Below, in pieces: positions 35,876 to 44,364 of a stretch of 64,000 nucleotides of DNA; the first letter of the stretch is position 1, and every line of letters begins with the position of its first letter. The notes below the pieces were generated by a model. The model saw only the letters and a program-made list of their open reading frames with translations, ran no database searches and was not told where the DNA came from. The stretch is from an uncultured Flavobacteriaceae bacterium (GTDB lineage Bacteria; Bacteroidota; Bacteroidia; Flavobacteriales; Flavobacteriaceae): NCBI GenBank assembly GCA_937944485.1, contig CALDYU010000008.1, forward strand, positions 115,899-179,898. Reading direction: 5' to 3'. The position numbers and the translations under genes are program-made.

Positions 35876-36751
35876 TTACTTTAAATATTCAGGTGCCTTT
35901 GGCATTTTATTGAAATCTTCTTTTTGATGCTGTAAATAGACCTTTGCATTCATTTCTTTGGCAAATGCCTCAAACGCATCCATACTTTTAAGGGTCTGTT
36001 CTACATCGGTATTAAAAACGGGAATTCTTTTATGCGTTCTGTTTTCGTACGTATGATACAAATCTCCTGTTAACAATAGTGGGCCATGTTCTGCCAAATC
36101 AACAAACAATACTTGATGGCCTGGCGTATGACCGGGCATTGATTTGATCACTACACTTCCGTCGCCAAACACATCATGATCTCCTTTTAATTTTTGAACA
36201 TTCGACAGTTCTTTGATAGCTTCATACAAGCCTGCATTTTCACCATTTTTAATCGCATCACTCGTAATAAAATTATACTCTGCATCCTGTACCAACCAGA
36301 TAGCATCTTTTAAGACATTGGCATGACCGCTGTGGTCAAAATGTGAATGAGACATCGCAATATATTTGAAATCTTTGGGCGTCAATCCAATAGTTTTCAG
36401 TTGATTTATTACCGAATCTTTTCGCGAAATGGTAAATGCACCTCCAGGAGGTGTGATAGGTTCTGGAGAAGCTACAAGGGCTTCAGGTAATCCGGCATCC
36501 CACATTAAATTTCCCTTGGGGTGGCTAATGACATAAAAAGCATCTGCAAATTCTTTGGTCTGACCCTGATATGTGGTGTCTTGAGAAAACAATTCTAAAT
36601 TGTTTACCATTACGGTACCCCCATCAAAAGTGTAGAGTTTTACTTCTGGCTTAACCATCTCTACTACTTCCTCTTTTACTTCTTTCTTTACCTCTTTACA
36701 AGAAAAAGCCAGAACTGTTAGGGACACTAATATGATTAAATATTTTTTCAT
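35876..36751 (-). CDS. MBL-fold metallohydrolase lipoprotein (AHL-lactonase-like)
   Basis: 291 residues. The signal sequence has a lipobox (LAFSC, Cys18), then a Lys/Glu/Val-rich spacer (20-37). The metallo-beta-lactamase fold follows, with the metal motif HSHFDH (His135, His137, Asp139, His140), a further His in SMPGHTPGHQVLF and the Asp in LLLTGDLYH. The N-terminal part DAGLPEALV and the overall order resemble N-acyl-homoserine lactonases, so it may hydrolyse lactones or other esters in the periplasm. It lies between sufB and sufC, five bases before sufC, and has no known SUF function. Confidence 0.9.
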   Translation of the reverse strand: MKKYLIILVSLTVLAFSCKEVKKEVKEEVVEMVKPEVKLYTFDGGTVMVNNLELFSQDTTYQGQTKEFADAFYVISHPKGNLMWDAGLPEALVASPEPITPPGGAFTISRKDSVINQLKTIGLTPKDFKYIAMSHSHFDHSGHANVLKDAIWLVQDAEYNFITSDAIKNGENAGLYEAIKELSNVQKLKGDHDVFGDGSVVIKSMPGHTPGHQVLFVDLAEHGPLLLTGDLYHTYENRTHKRIPVFNTDVEQTLKSMDAFEAFAKEMNAKVYLQHQKEDFNKMPKAPEYLK

Positions 36752-36765
36752 TTTTCAATTTTATT

Positions 36766-36844
36766 ATGACTTCGACTACACTCAGTCATCACAATTATAA
36801 TCAACTTGCTCATCAACAAATCAGTTGGTTGAGAGAAGTCGAGG
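36766..36844. repeat. Two palindromic interspersed repeats in the sufB-MBL gap
   Basis: At 36766-36789 arms ATGACT and AGTCAT enclose TCGACTACACTC. At 36831-36842 the opposite orientation of the core (GAGAGAAGTCGA) is found, so the pair could form a larger stem. A third member lies at 29976-29999 with core TCGGCTATGCTC. Confidence 0.55.
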
Positions 36845-38290
36845 CTACCCTACAGAACCTTCAAGGCTTATTTCTAAGAGTTTTTGTGCTTCCACTGCAA
36901 ACTCCATGGGTAGTTTATTCAGTACTTCTTTGCTAAAACCATTTACAATTAAAGCAATAGCTTTTTCGGTGTCAATACCTCTTTGGTTGCAATAGAAAAT
37001 TTGGTCTTCACCTATTTTACTGGTTGTTGCCTCATGTTCTATTTGCGCTGATTTATTTTTTGCTTCGATATATGGAAAAGTATGCGCTCCACATTCATTC
37101 CCCATCAGCAAAGAATCACATTGCGAAAAATTTCTGGCATTGGCTGCTCTTGAACCAATTTGTACCAAGCCCCTATAACTATTCTGAGATTTTCCTGCGG
37201 ATATTCCTTTGGATATAATGGTACTTCTGGTATTCTTACCTAAGTGAATCATCTTGGTGCCAGTATCTGCTTGCTGAAAATTATTAGTTACTGCAATAGA
37301 ATAAAACTCACCAACAGAATTATTCCCTTTAAGAATACAAGAAGGATACTTCCACGTTACTGCTGAACCAGTCTCTACCTGCGTCCAAGAAATTTTTGCG
37401 TTTTTCTCACAAATACCCCTTTTAGTTACAAAGTTGTAAACCCCACCTTTACCTTCAGCGTTTCCAGGAAACCAATTTTGAACCGTTGAGTATTTGATTT
37501 CGGCATCATCTAAGGCGATTAATTCTACAACAGCGGCATGCAACTGATTTTCATCCCGTGATGGTGCGGTACAACCTTCTAAGTAACTCACATAACTACT
37601 TTCATCAGCAATGACTAATGTTCTCTCAAACTGACCTGTGCCTCCTTCATTAATTCTAAAATAGGTTGACAATTCCATCGGACAGCGAACGCCTTTTGGA
37701 ATGTAACAGAAAGAACCATCTGTAAAAACAGCTGAATTTAAAGCAGCATAAAAGTTATCTGTTTTTGGCACAACTGTACCCATATATTTTTTGACAAGTT
37801 CAGGATGCTCTTGAATAGCTTCTGAAATTGGCATAAAAATGATGCCTTTCTCTGCCAAAGTTTTTTTGAAGGTAGTTGCCACAGAAACCGAATCAACAAC
37901 AATATCGACAGCTACATTTTGTAATCGCTTTTGTTCATCAACCGAAATTCCTAATTTGCGATACATCTCTAACAAATCAGGATCTACATCGTCTAATGAT
38001 TTGTTGGGATCTGCAGCCTTTGGGGCTGAATAATAACTGATCGCCTGAAAATCTGGTTTTTCATAGTGAACATTCGCCCATTCAGGTTCTTCCATTTTTT
38101 CCCAAATACGAAAAGCTTCTAAACGCCATTCGGTCATCCATTCAGGTTCATTTTTCTTTTTAGAAATTGCACGAACGATGTCTTCATTCAGACCTTTTGG
38201 GAAAGTATCTGATTCAATATCGGTATAGAAACCATATTCGTATTCCTTGGTTTCTAGTTCTTTCTTTAATTCCTCTTCCGTATATGCCAT
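36845..38290 (-). CDS. sufB: Fe-S cluster assembly protein SufB
   Basis: 481 residues, normal length. SufB is the main scaffold subunit and accepts sulfur from SufE. Typical blocks are present: [78 protein letters not shown] with the conserved Cys, and [15 protein letters not shown] at the C-terminus. A 130-base gap with a repeat separates it from sufA. Confidence 0.97.
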   Translation of the reverse strand: MAYTEEELKKELETKEYEYGFYTDIESDTFPKGLNEDIVRAISKKKNEPEWMTEWRLEAFRIWEKMEEPEWANVHYEKPDFQAISYYSAPKAADPNKSLDDVDPDLLEMYRKLGISVDEQKRLQNVAVDIVVDSVSVATTFKKTLAEKGIIFMPISEAIQEHPELVKKYMGTVVPKTDNFYAALNSAVFTDGSFCYIPKGVRCPMELSTYFRINEGGTGQFERTLVIADESSYVSYLEGCTAPSRDENQLHAAVVELIALDDAEIKYSTVQNWFPGNAEGKGGVYNFVTKRGICEKNAKISWTQVETGSAVTWKYPSCILKGNNSVGEFYSIAVTNNFQQADTGTKMIHLGKNTRSTIISKGISAGKSQNSYRGLVQIGSRAANARNFSQCDSLLMGNECGAHTFPYIEAKNKSAQIEHEATTSKIGEDQIFYCNQRGIDTEKAIALIVNGFSKEVLNKLPMEFAVEAQKLLEISLEGSVG

Positions 38291-38294
38291 AAGT

Positions 38295-38320
38295 CCAGCC
38301 CCCTAGCCCCCAAAGGGGGA
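38295..38320. repeat. CCCCC/GGGGG interspersed repeat in the sufA-sufB gap
   Basis: CAGCCCCCT followed by the hairpin CCCCC-AAA-GGGGG (38307-38319). The design matches the copy at 9261-9289. This intergenic element is copied between unrelated operons. Confidence 0.6.
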
Positions 38321-38425
38321 ATTAATATTCGTTAAACTATATATACTTTTCAAAATGTATTTTCTTTACTAAATTCTAAACTTTTTGAATCACTCCTTTA
38401 ATGAACCCCTTTTGGGCGCTGAGCG

Positions 38426-38755
38426 TTACAAGGAGAAACTTTCTCCGCAACCACAAGTTCGTTGTGCATTCGGATTATTGAATACAAAACCTTTTCCATT
38501 AAGTCCTCCAGAATATTCCAATACGGTTCCGACGAGATATAAAAAGCTTTTTTTATCTACAATAATGCGAACATCATTATCTTCAAAGACCTTGTCTGTC
38601 TCGCTCATTTTATTATCAAAATCAAGCTCGTAAGATAAACCACTACAACCACCACTTTTTACGCCGACACGAACATAGTCCGTAGCAGTGTTGAAACCTT
38701 CCTCCGTCATTAAATTCATGACTTTTTGCTTTGCCGTTTCAGATACTTGAATCAT
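38426..38755 (-). CDS. sufA: A-type Fe-S carrier (HesB/IscA/SufA family)
   Basis: 109 residues from ATG 38755 (MIQVSETAKQK). A longer start at 38776 would begin inside the palindrome and is not supported. Cluster or iron ligands are Cys37 (SGGCSGLSYEL), Cys101 and Cys103 (TCGCGESF), the usual three. It probably carries Fe-S clusters from the SufBCD scaffold to apoproteins. It is the first gene of the sufAB-CD unit. Confidence 0.95.
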   Translation of the reverse strand: MIQVSETAKQKVMNLMTEEGFNTATDYVRVGVKSGGCSGLSYELDFDNKMSETDKVFEDNDVRIIVDKKSFLYLVGTVLEYSGGLNGKGFVFNNPNAQRTCGCGESFSL

Positions 38756-38770
38756 AATAATTTTAGTTGT

Positions 38771-38789
38771 TACCAAATTCTATTTGGTA
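38771..38789. promoter_or_regulatory. Perfect palindrome in the sufA leader
   Basis: Arms TACCAAAT and ATTTGGTA are separated by TCT. It lies between the predicted transcription start (about 38813) and the sufA ATG, so it could be a repressor operator or an RNA hairpin. No known IscR or Fur consensus is recognised. Confidence 0.55.
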
Positions 38790-38816
38790 TGATTCTAAAT
38801 AGTTTACAAATATAGG

Positions 38817-38846
38817 GTATAAGTCTCTTTTTACAAGAGTTCCTAA
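38817..38846 (-). promoter_or_regulatory. Promoter of the sufA-sufB operon
   Basis: On the minus strand TTG (38846-38844), exactly 19 bases of spacer, then TATATTTG (38824-38817): an almost perfect Bacteroidetes promoter. The leader of about 58 bases contains the palindrome. Confidence 0.75.
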
Positions 38847-38922
38847 CATTAATATAACGAATGTTTCAATTGGTGTTTTCTATGGGTAAAAAGACCAAAA
38901 AAGATGTAATTATATCAGTGTT

Positions 38923-39552
38923 CTAAGACATACTCATTGGGTAGTACCCCAGCAAAATGTAATTGCCATTTGAGTCTATAGTATACTTAATCAATTGATA
39001 AGAAGAATTTAAAGGACCGTTATATTTCAGCCAATAAAGTAAGAAAACTTTCGATTTAATTTCAATAGGATTGGAAAACCTATGGTAAGAACTTGGTTTT
39101 GAGGTTTCATTTATTAGTTCAATACCATTGCAGAAGTTTTTCTTGTTAAATTGGAAATTTAGAGGTATTTCAGCAATAGTCTTTTTATTAATCTTATTCC
39201 CTATCCAACGCGTCAGGTTATTGTTTTGATCTTGGTTTTCAAGCAATATTTTTATAAAACTTTGGTTTAATGATTCGCCGTATAATCGTAATTTTTTAGT
39301 CTTAATTTTTCTTACAAAACTTATCGTATCCTTTGGTTCTAAAGTACCATTAACAACTCTTGCCTGAAGTATTCGCCTTTGCCAATCCTGCACAATAGTA
39401 TCCTCAGCTATTACTTTAGTAATAAGATCATAATGGGCCTTTTCCATACTCCCATCTTGAGCATTTAAAAAAACCATAATTACCGCACAAAATAACAAAG
39501 TCTTAGTCACACTTTTTGCCTTCAGAAAGAGGCTCAAAATAATCTGTTGCAT
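38923..39552 (-). CDS. Uncharacterised protein with N-terminal hydrophobic segment
   Basis: 209 residues from ATG 39552 (MQQIILSLFLKAKSVTKTLL). The N-terminus carries a basic region and the hydrophobic LLFCAVIMVFLNAQ, which could be an unusually long signal peptide. The rest is soluble, Lys-rich and without known motifs; it ends in NGNYILLGYYPMSMS. Two ATGs lie just upstream (39561 and 39558). Family not recognised. Isolated from its neighbours by gaps of more than 150 bases. Confidence 0.6.
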   Translation of the reverse strand: MQQIILSLFLKAKSVTKTLLFCAVIMVFLNAQDGSMEKAHYDLITKVIAEDTIVQDWQRRILQARVVNGTLEPKDTISFVRKIKTKKLRLYGESLNQSFIKILLENQDQNNNLTRWIGNKINKKTIAEIPLNFQFNKKNFCNGIELINETSKPSSYHRFSNPIEIKSKVFLLYWLKYNGPLNSSYQLIKYTIDSNGNYILLGYYPMSMS

Positions 39553-39561
39553 TATCATCAA

Positions 39562-39927
39562 TAGTTGTTATTAAATCTATAAAAGAAGGTGTCAACTTCC
39601 CTAAAGTATCAAGTTCAAATTATTTTCTTCAATGACGAAAAATTCCCATTTTCGGGTATCTATGGCCACATTTCGCGAACGTGAAGATGGTGCTAATCAG
39701 TATCAACTAATTCATTCATTGCTGTTCTAAAAACACCAATATCTGTGCCAAATTCTATAAAATATTTTTAAAGCTAATGGCTATATTTTCTGCCTTCCAT
39801 TTATTATTTAAAGAATCTTCAGCAAGAGCTAATGTTCTTGAAATAAAATGCCTTTATTTCAATCTTAGAATAGCCTTTGTCACTTAAACAACAATTGTGG
39901 AAAGAGTAACATTGGTGAAACAAATAA
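39562..39927. other. 366-base gap without a convincing gene
   Basis: The longest start-to-stop frame here is 32 codons (39632-39730, plus), with no recognisable relatives. An imperfect inverted repeat CGAAAAAT-TCCC-ATTTTCG lies at 39636-39654. Nothing else stands out; it may contain decayed coding sequence. Confidence 0.4.
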
Positions 39928-41265
39928 TTATTTCACTTTCATTATTATGACATCAGAAGCCCCCTTATTTTGTAGATCGGTAAAATCTGCACTACTACTT
40001 TCACCCACTATGATAATGCTCCCTTCTGTAGTTTCAAAAGCATCATAACCATAATCAAGACCTGTGCCGCCAAAGGATTTTTGCCAGGTCATGTTACCGA
40101 AAGCGTCTGTTTTAATTAACCAAATGTCGTTTTCACCTGCGTTGGCATTCAAATCTTTATCACTACTCTTCGAGTTTCCCGTCACTATAAATCCGCCATC
40201 ATTACTTAAAATTACACTATGAGCGGCATCAAAAAAACTACCGCCAAATGTACTTTCCCACACCAAACGCCCCTCAGCATCAATTTTTATCAACCAAATG
40301 TCAGATTCCCCATTGTTTTTTGAAATATCAACATCATTGCTAAATGTACTTCCTGTGATGACAAAACCCCCATCTGCAGTATTGGCAATGTCTTGAGCTC
40401 TTTCAATTCCCGTACCTCCATATGATTTTTCCCAAACCAAATTACCAGAGGTATCAATTTTCACAACCCAAAAATCATAACTGCCTCTCGAATTATTAAT
40501 ATCAAAATCATCACTTTCGGTAAAACCACACATTACAAATCCGCCATCATCTGATCGAACAACAGCATGCGATCGATCGTTATTGGTGCCTCCGTAATAT
40601 CCACGCCATTGCAAATTTCCTTTGGCATCAACTTTAGTAGCCCAAAATTCTCCTACGCCATGCCTCGTAATTGAAGTACCTTTCTCGGTATTACCGTCAG
40701 CTCTAGCCGATGTAATATCTAAAAAACCCGTAAAAAATAATCCTCCATCTTCCGTAGCTAGAATATCATACGAATGATCATGACCTGAAAAACCAAAACT
40801 TTTCTCCCATTCAATAATTCCAGATGCATCTACTTTGATCACCCAATTATCATGAAAGCCTTCATTTTTACTTCCATCACCATCATCGCTCATTGCATAA
40901 CCCGTAAGGGCATATCCCCCATCTGCTGTTTGAATTAAACTCTGACCCCTGTCATCTCTACTTCCTCCATAAGTTTTACTCCACAATAAATCTCCTTCAT
41001 TATCAAACTTTAATAACCAATAATCGTTTACTGCTATATCTTTGTCAATAATATCACCATTTGTGCTATTCGTAATGCCAAGTGCCGCATAACCGCCGTC
41101 TGATGTAGATATTACAGCTTGCAAGCTTTCTTCACCAGAACCCCCATAGCTTTTTACCCATTCTAATTGTCCTAAAAAACCTGTTGCATCAAAAGTAGTT
41201 TTAGCGTCATCTTTTGAACAGCTGAAAAAAAGAAAGAAAATACATAGGAAAGAAAACTTTCGCAT
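39928..41265 (-). CDS. Lipoprotein with seven propeller-like repeats
   Basis: 445 residues. The signal sequence has a lipobox (FFLFFSCSKDD, Cys16). The rest is seven repeats of about 55-62 residues, each with the pattern W.K.(Y/F)GG...(D/E)....(I/V)..(T/S).DGG(Y/F)...G, for example LVWEKSYGGTGIERAQDI and LLWSKTYGGSRDDRGQSL. The repeats carry Asp-rich loops (DVDISKNNGESDIWLIKID). Seven repeats of this size suggest a seven-bladed beta-propeller on the cell surface. It starts two bases after the next gene upstream, so it is co-transcribed with the choice-of-anchor B protein. Confidence 0.88.
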   Translation of the reverse strand: MRKFSFLCIFFLFFSCSKDDAKTTFDATGFLGQLEWVKSYGGSGEESLQAVISTSDGGYAALGITNSTNGDIIDKDIAVNDYWLLKFDNEGDLLWSKTYGGSRDDRGQSLIQTADGGYALTGYAMSDDGDGSKNEGFHDNWVIKVDASGIIEWEKSFGFSGHDHSYDILATEDGGLFFTGFLDITSARADGNTEKGTSITRHGVGEFWATKVDAKGNLQWRGYYGGTNNDRSHAVVRSDDGGFVMCGFTESDDFDINNSRGSYDFWVVKIDTSGNLVWEKSYGGTGIERAQDIANTADGGFVITGSTFSNDVDISKNNGESDIWLIKIDAEGRLVWESTFGGSFFDAAHSVILSNDGGFIVTGNSKSSDKDLNANAGENDIWLIKTDAFGNMTWQKSFGGTGLDYGYDAFETTEGSIIIVGESSSADFTDLQNKGASDVIIMKVK

Positions 41266-41267
41266 TA

Positions 41268-42506
41268 CTAATTTGACTTTTTAATAATAAACAAGCCATT
41301 ATTGATATCACTCACCACGATCTTCCCGCTTGAAAAGTAAGGGTAAACACTCCAAACACCAGAAAATTGAGCGTTATCACTTTCAGGAACCGTATCAAAA
41401 AATCCTTTTTCAGTGATATCTTTATTGGCAATACCTGTAATATCTAAAACACGAACGCCCGCAGTATAATTTGCCAAAAAGTAATCATTCCCTTTAACAT
41501 AACCATTGTGATCAATGGCACTTGTTGTGCCAAAATAAGTGTCATGAAGCGTTGGGTTATCCAGATCAGTAAAATCAAAAATCAATGTTCTCGATTTGAA
41601 TCCTGAGTCAACCTCATCAAGCTCGTCTCCTAAAATAAAATAGTTTTGATCTTCAGTAAACCATCCTTGGTGCGTGTATGAAATACTAGGGTACGATACC
41701 GAAGAAATAAAAGTGGGATTGTCTTTATCTGTCACATCAGCCAGAATTACAACATCTTCATTCGCACCAATATAAATTTCTCTATCTGTGTAATCTGAAT
41801 CAGGGCCGTTATAAGTAACAACCTGAGCATCGTGAGAATATCCATTTGCACCATATCCGCCTGCTGCCCTTGGGCTTTTGGGGTCATTAATATCAATAAA
41901 ATGAGCCCCGCCTCTAAAGGCATCACTACGTGAAGTACCAACTACATATGCAAAACCTGTGTCTTCATTAATGACAATATTATGTGCATTACCAAATCCT
42001 GAATATCTTGCATCTGCAACAAAGCTAACAGGCGGATTGCTAACTGTACGTAATTTAGTTAAGTCAAAAACTTGCATGCCATGACCTTCAGACTCTGAAA
42101 CAATATAAGCATGATCTTGGTATACTTTTATATCGCGCCATGAACTGGGACTACCTTGTGTGGGTAATTTTCCGAGATATAGCAGGTTTTCCTCATCAGT
42201 GATATCTATAAAGGCAGTGCCATTGTTGAGTCCCATAATCGCATATTCTCTTCCTGTTGAGGTGTCTGTCCATCCCCAACTATCATTTCCAGAATTTGCA
42301 CTAAAATCTGAAAGTGAAATCCTTCCTATAAGATCATAACCCTCACAGGGGTATGCTCCGGCCATACCACTTTCACAAGGCATCATGGAACTCGTAACAC
42401 CATCATCATCTGGAGGGGTCGGATTTGTTGGTTCGGTTGAAGCGTCGTCACTTGAGCATCCGAAAAAAAACAATAAGTAGCAAAGGAAAAAAATACGGTT
42501 TTTCAT
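41268..42506 (-). CDS. Choice-of-anchor B family lipoprotein with LVIVD-type repeats
   Basis: 412 residues. Signal and lipobox (LFFFGCSSDD, Cys17) are followed by a low-complexity Thr/Pro/Asp linker. The choice-of-anchor B domain begins at CESGMAGAYPCEGYDLIG. LVIVD-like repeats follow (YAIMGLNNGTAFIDITD, AYIVSESEGHGMQVFDLT, DVVILADVTDKDNPTFI, TAGVRVLDITGI). Such surface proteins are typical of Bacteroidetes and probably fold as a propeller. A weak -7 box (TATCTTTA, 42532-42525) is 14 bases upstream of the likely start of transcription. Forms an operon with the next repeat lipoprotein. Confidence 0.9.
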   Translation of the reverse strand: MKNRIFFLCYLLFFFGCSSDDASTEPTNPTPPDDDGVTSSMMPCESGMAGAYPCEGYDLIGRISLSDFSANSGNDSWGWTDTSTGREYAIMGLNNGTAFIDITDEENLLYLGKLPTQGSPSSWRDIKVYQDHAYIVSESEGHGMQVFDLTKLRTVSNPPVSFVADARYSGFGNAHNIVINEDTGFAYVVGTSRSDAFRGGAHFIDINDPKSPRAAGGYGANGYSHDAQVVTYNGPDSDYTDREIYIGANEDVVILADVTDKDNPTFISSVSYPSISYTHQGWFTEDQNYFILGDELDEVDSGFKSRTLIFDFTDLDNPTLHDTYFGTTSAIDHNGYVKGNDYFLANYTAGVRVLDITGIANKDITEKGFFDTVPESDNAQFSGVWSVYPYFSSGKIVVSDINNGLFIIKKSN

Positions 42507-42651
42507 ATCATATATCTTGTCCGGTAAAGATACTAATTATTGTATTTTACCTATTTTACTTGTTTTGTGAGAACCTACATTAGTATAACAGTTCAATAAT
42601 AAATAACCCTACAAATCAAACCATATTTATGGTAGCTTAGACTATTCATAC

Positions 42652-42659
42652 TATTTTTG
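42652..42659 (+). promoter_or_regulatory. -7 box directly before thiL
   Basis: TATTTTTG is an exact TAnnTTTG, ending four bases before ATG 42664. The predicted transcription start coincides with the start codon, implying a leaderless mRNA. Confidence 0.5.
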
Positions 42660-42663
42660 CAAC

Positions 42664-43713
42664 ATGTTAGAAAACAAAAACCAAGAACGAACCTCTCTTG
42701 AGAAATTGGGAGAATTCGGATTAATTGAACAGCTTACAAAAAACACTCCCATTCATCAAGAATCAACAGAAAAAGGTATAGGAGATGATGCCGCAGTACT
42801 CCATTTTTCAAATGAGAAAACCTTAGTGTCCACAGATTTATTAATAGAGGGCGTACATTTTGATCTGAGTTACGTGCCCTTAAAACATTTAGGTTATAAA
42901 GCGGTAATGGTCAATCTTTCTGATATATATGCGATGAATGCTACGGCAACCCAGATTACGGTGTCTATTGCAGTTTCAAATCGTTTTCCTTTAGAGGCTA
43001 TTGAAGAACTTTATGCAGGCATTGCCTTAGCGTGTAAAAAGCACAAGGTTGATTTGGTGGGCGGAGATACCACTTCATCAACTACTGGGTTATTAATCAG
43101 TATAACAGCTATTGGAAAAGCCATCGAAACCGATATTGCTTATCGCTCTGGTGCTCAACCAAATGATTTACTAGTGGTTACAGGAGATATAGGAGGGGCT
43201 TATATGGGGCTTCAGGTTTTAGAACGTGAAAAAGAAGTTTTCAAAGTCAACCCAAACAATCAACCAGATTTAGAACCGTATTCTTATATCGTTGAACGTC
43301 AATTGAAGCCTGAAGCCAGAAAAGATATAGCAAGTTTGTTAAAAGTGCTTGGGGTGCAGCCTACAGCCATGATTGATATTAGTGATGGCCTTTCATCAGA
43401 AATTCTTCATCTCTGTAAGCAAAGTAACGTTGGTTGCAATCTTTTTGAAGATAAAATTCCGCTTGACCCAACCGTTATTTCTGCTTGTGAGGAATTTAAA
43501 CTTGACAGTACGATGGTCGCTTTAAGTGGTGGTGAAGATTATGAATTACTTTTCACTGTAGCTCAAAAGGACTTTGAAAAGATTAAGGGGAATCCTAATC
43601 TATCAATTATAGGCCATATGACTGAAGCGAATGAAGGGTCGCATTTAATAACGCGCGGTAATACTAAAATACCATTAACAGCCCAAGGCTGGAATTCTTT
43701 TCAGGAAGATTGA
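42664..43713 (+). CDS. thiL: Thiamine-monophosphate kinase
   Basis: 349 residues. ThiL phosphorylates thiamine monophosphate to thiamine diphosphate with ATP. Family marks: GIGDDAAVL near the N-terminus, STDLLIEGVHFDLSY, KAVMVNLSDIYAMNA (metal-binding Asp), VDLVGGDTTSS, VTGDIGGAYMGLQVLER and MIDISDGLSSEILHLC. Normal length. No other thiamine gene is nearby. Confidence 0.96.
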   Translation: MLENKNQERTSLEKLGEFGLIEQLTKNTPIHQESTEKGIGDDAAVLHFSNEKTLVSTDLLIEGVHFDLSYVPLKHLGYKAVMVNLSDIYAMNATATQITVSIAVSNRFPLEAIEELYAGIALACKKHKVDLVGGDTTSSTTGLLISITAIGKAIETDIAYRSGAQPNDLLVVTGDIGGAYMGLQVLEREKEVFKVNPNNQPDLEPYSYIVERQLKPEARKDIASLLKVLGVQPTAMIDISDGLSSEILHLCKQSNVGCNLFEDKIPLDPTVISACEEFKLDSTMVALSGGEDYELLFTVAQKDFEKIKGNPNLSIIGHMTEANEGSHLITRGNTKIPLTAQGWNSFQED

Positions 43714-43862
43714 TTGAAAAAAAATCCCCGAAAACTAAGTCTTATCCATTCTATGCTGTTGTGGGGCGACGACAGGTAAGAGTAGTGGAGTTTACTTAAT
43801 TTACGGGAATAAATTTTGAATTCTAGTTTTTTGAAAACTAAAATCCGCTTGCCAAAGCATAA

Positions 43863-44081
43863 TTAAGCTGCAGGTTCTGCAGCTCTATGTCTTCTTTGAA
43901 AAATATCTCCTAGAGTTTTATTTATATCTTGTAATTCAGGGGTTAGTGTTGATAGGTTTCCACTTACATCTGTTGTCACTTCCTTACTGCAATGAATACA
44001 TTTGTACTCTTTAATATGAAGCGTAACTTTTTTAGAAACGGAATAATGATGCCCGAAAATGTTACAAAATATCTTTTTCAT
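43863..44081 (-). CDS. Small zinc-ribbon-like protein
   Basis: 72 residues. Possible metal ligands are Cys6, His11/His12 and the CxxC pair Cys28/Cys31 (YKCIHCSKEV), in the arrangement CN(I)FGHHY...CIHC seen in many small bacterial zinc-ribbon proteins. The C-terminal half is polar and ends in RRHRAAEPAA. Function unknown. Isolated, convergent with thiL; the 150-base gap to thiL contains an AT-rich hairpin (TAGTTTT-TTG-AAAACTA, 43824-43840). Confidence 0.7.
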   Translation of the reverse strand: MKKIFCNIFGHHYSVSKKVTLHIKEYKCIHCSKEVTTDVSGNLSTLTPELQDINKTLGDIFQRRHRAAEPAA

Positions 44082-44229
44082 GTTGGTTGAACTTTTGCTA
44101 ATTGATTTCTTTAATATAGGGGTTAGAAATCTCAGTTTTTGGTTTTATTAATTATGATCTAGTATATCAGAATATTGACAACGCCACCCACTAAATTTTT
44201 ATTGAGTAAGAAAGTCGTTTGAGATCGTA

Positions 44230-44260
44230 TTTTCGATGAACTGCATTTTTTTCGATGAAC
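44230..44260. promoter_or_regulatory. Direct repeat, candidate LytTR-type operator
   Basis: TTTTCGATGAAC occurs at 44230-44241 and again at 44249-44260, 19 bases apart (about two helical turns). Paired direct repeats at this spacing are typical of LytTR-family response-regulator sites. It lies 105 bases upstream of the transporter gene and between two divergent genes. Confidence 0.4.
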
Positions 44261-44364
44261 GGTATGCTTTTATTCAAATTTTAATCTTTATGTTTTGTGT
44301 ATTTTTTCGTTGAAACGAAATTTGTAATTTGACATTTCCTATCTTTCCGCATAAGTTTAAATTC

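Noticed and set aside
39632..39730. 32-codon plus-strand frame in the gap
   Set aside because: It is short, has no similar sequence that I recognise and no promoter. Listed only as part of the gap.
43824..43840. AT-rich hairpin between thiL and the zinc-ribbon gene as a terminator
   Set aside because: The stem is perfect (7 bases) but has only A/T closure, one G-C pair, and no adjacent T-run, so I did not call it a terminator.
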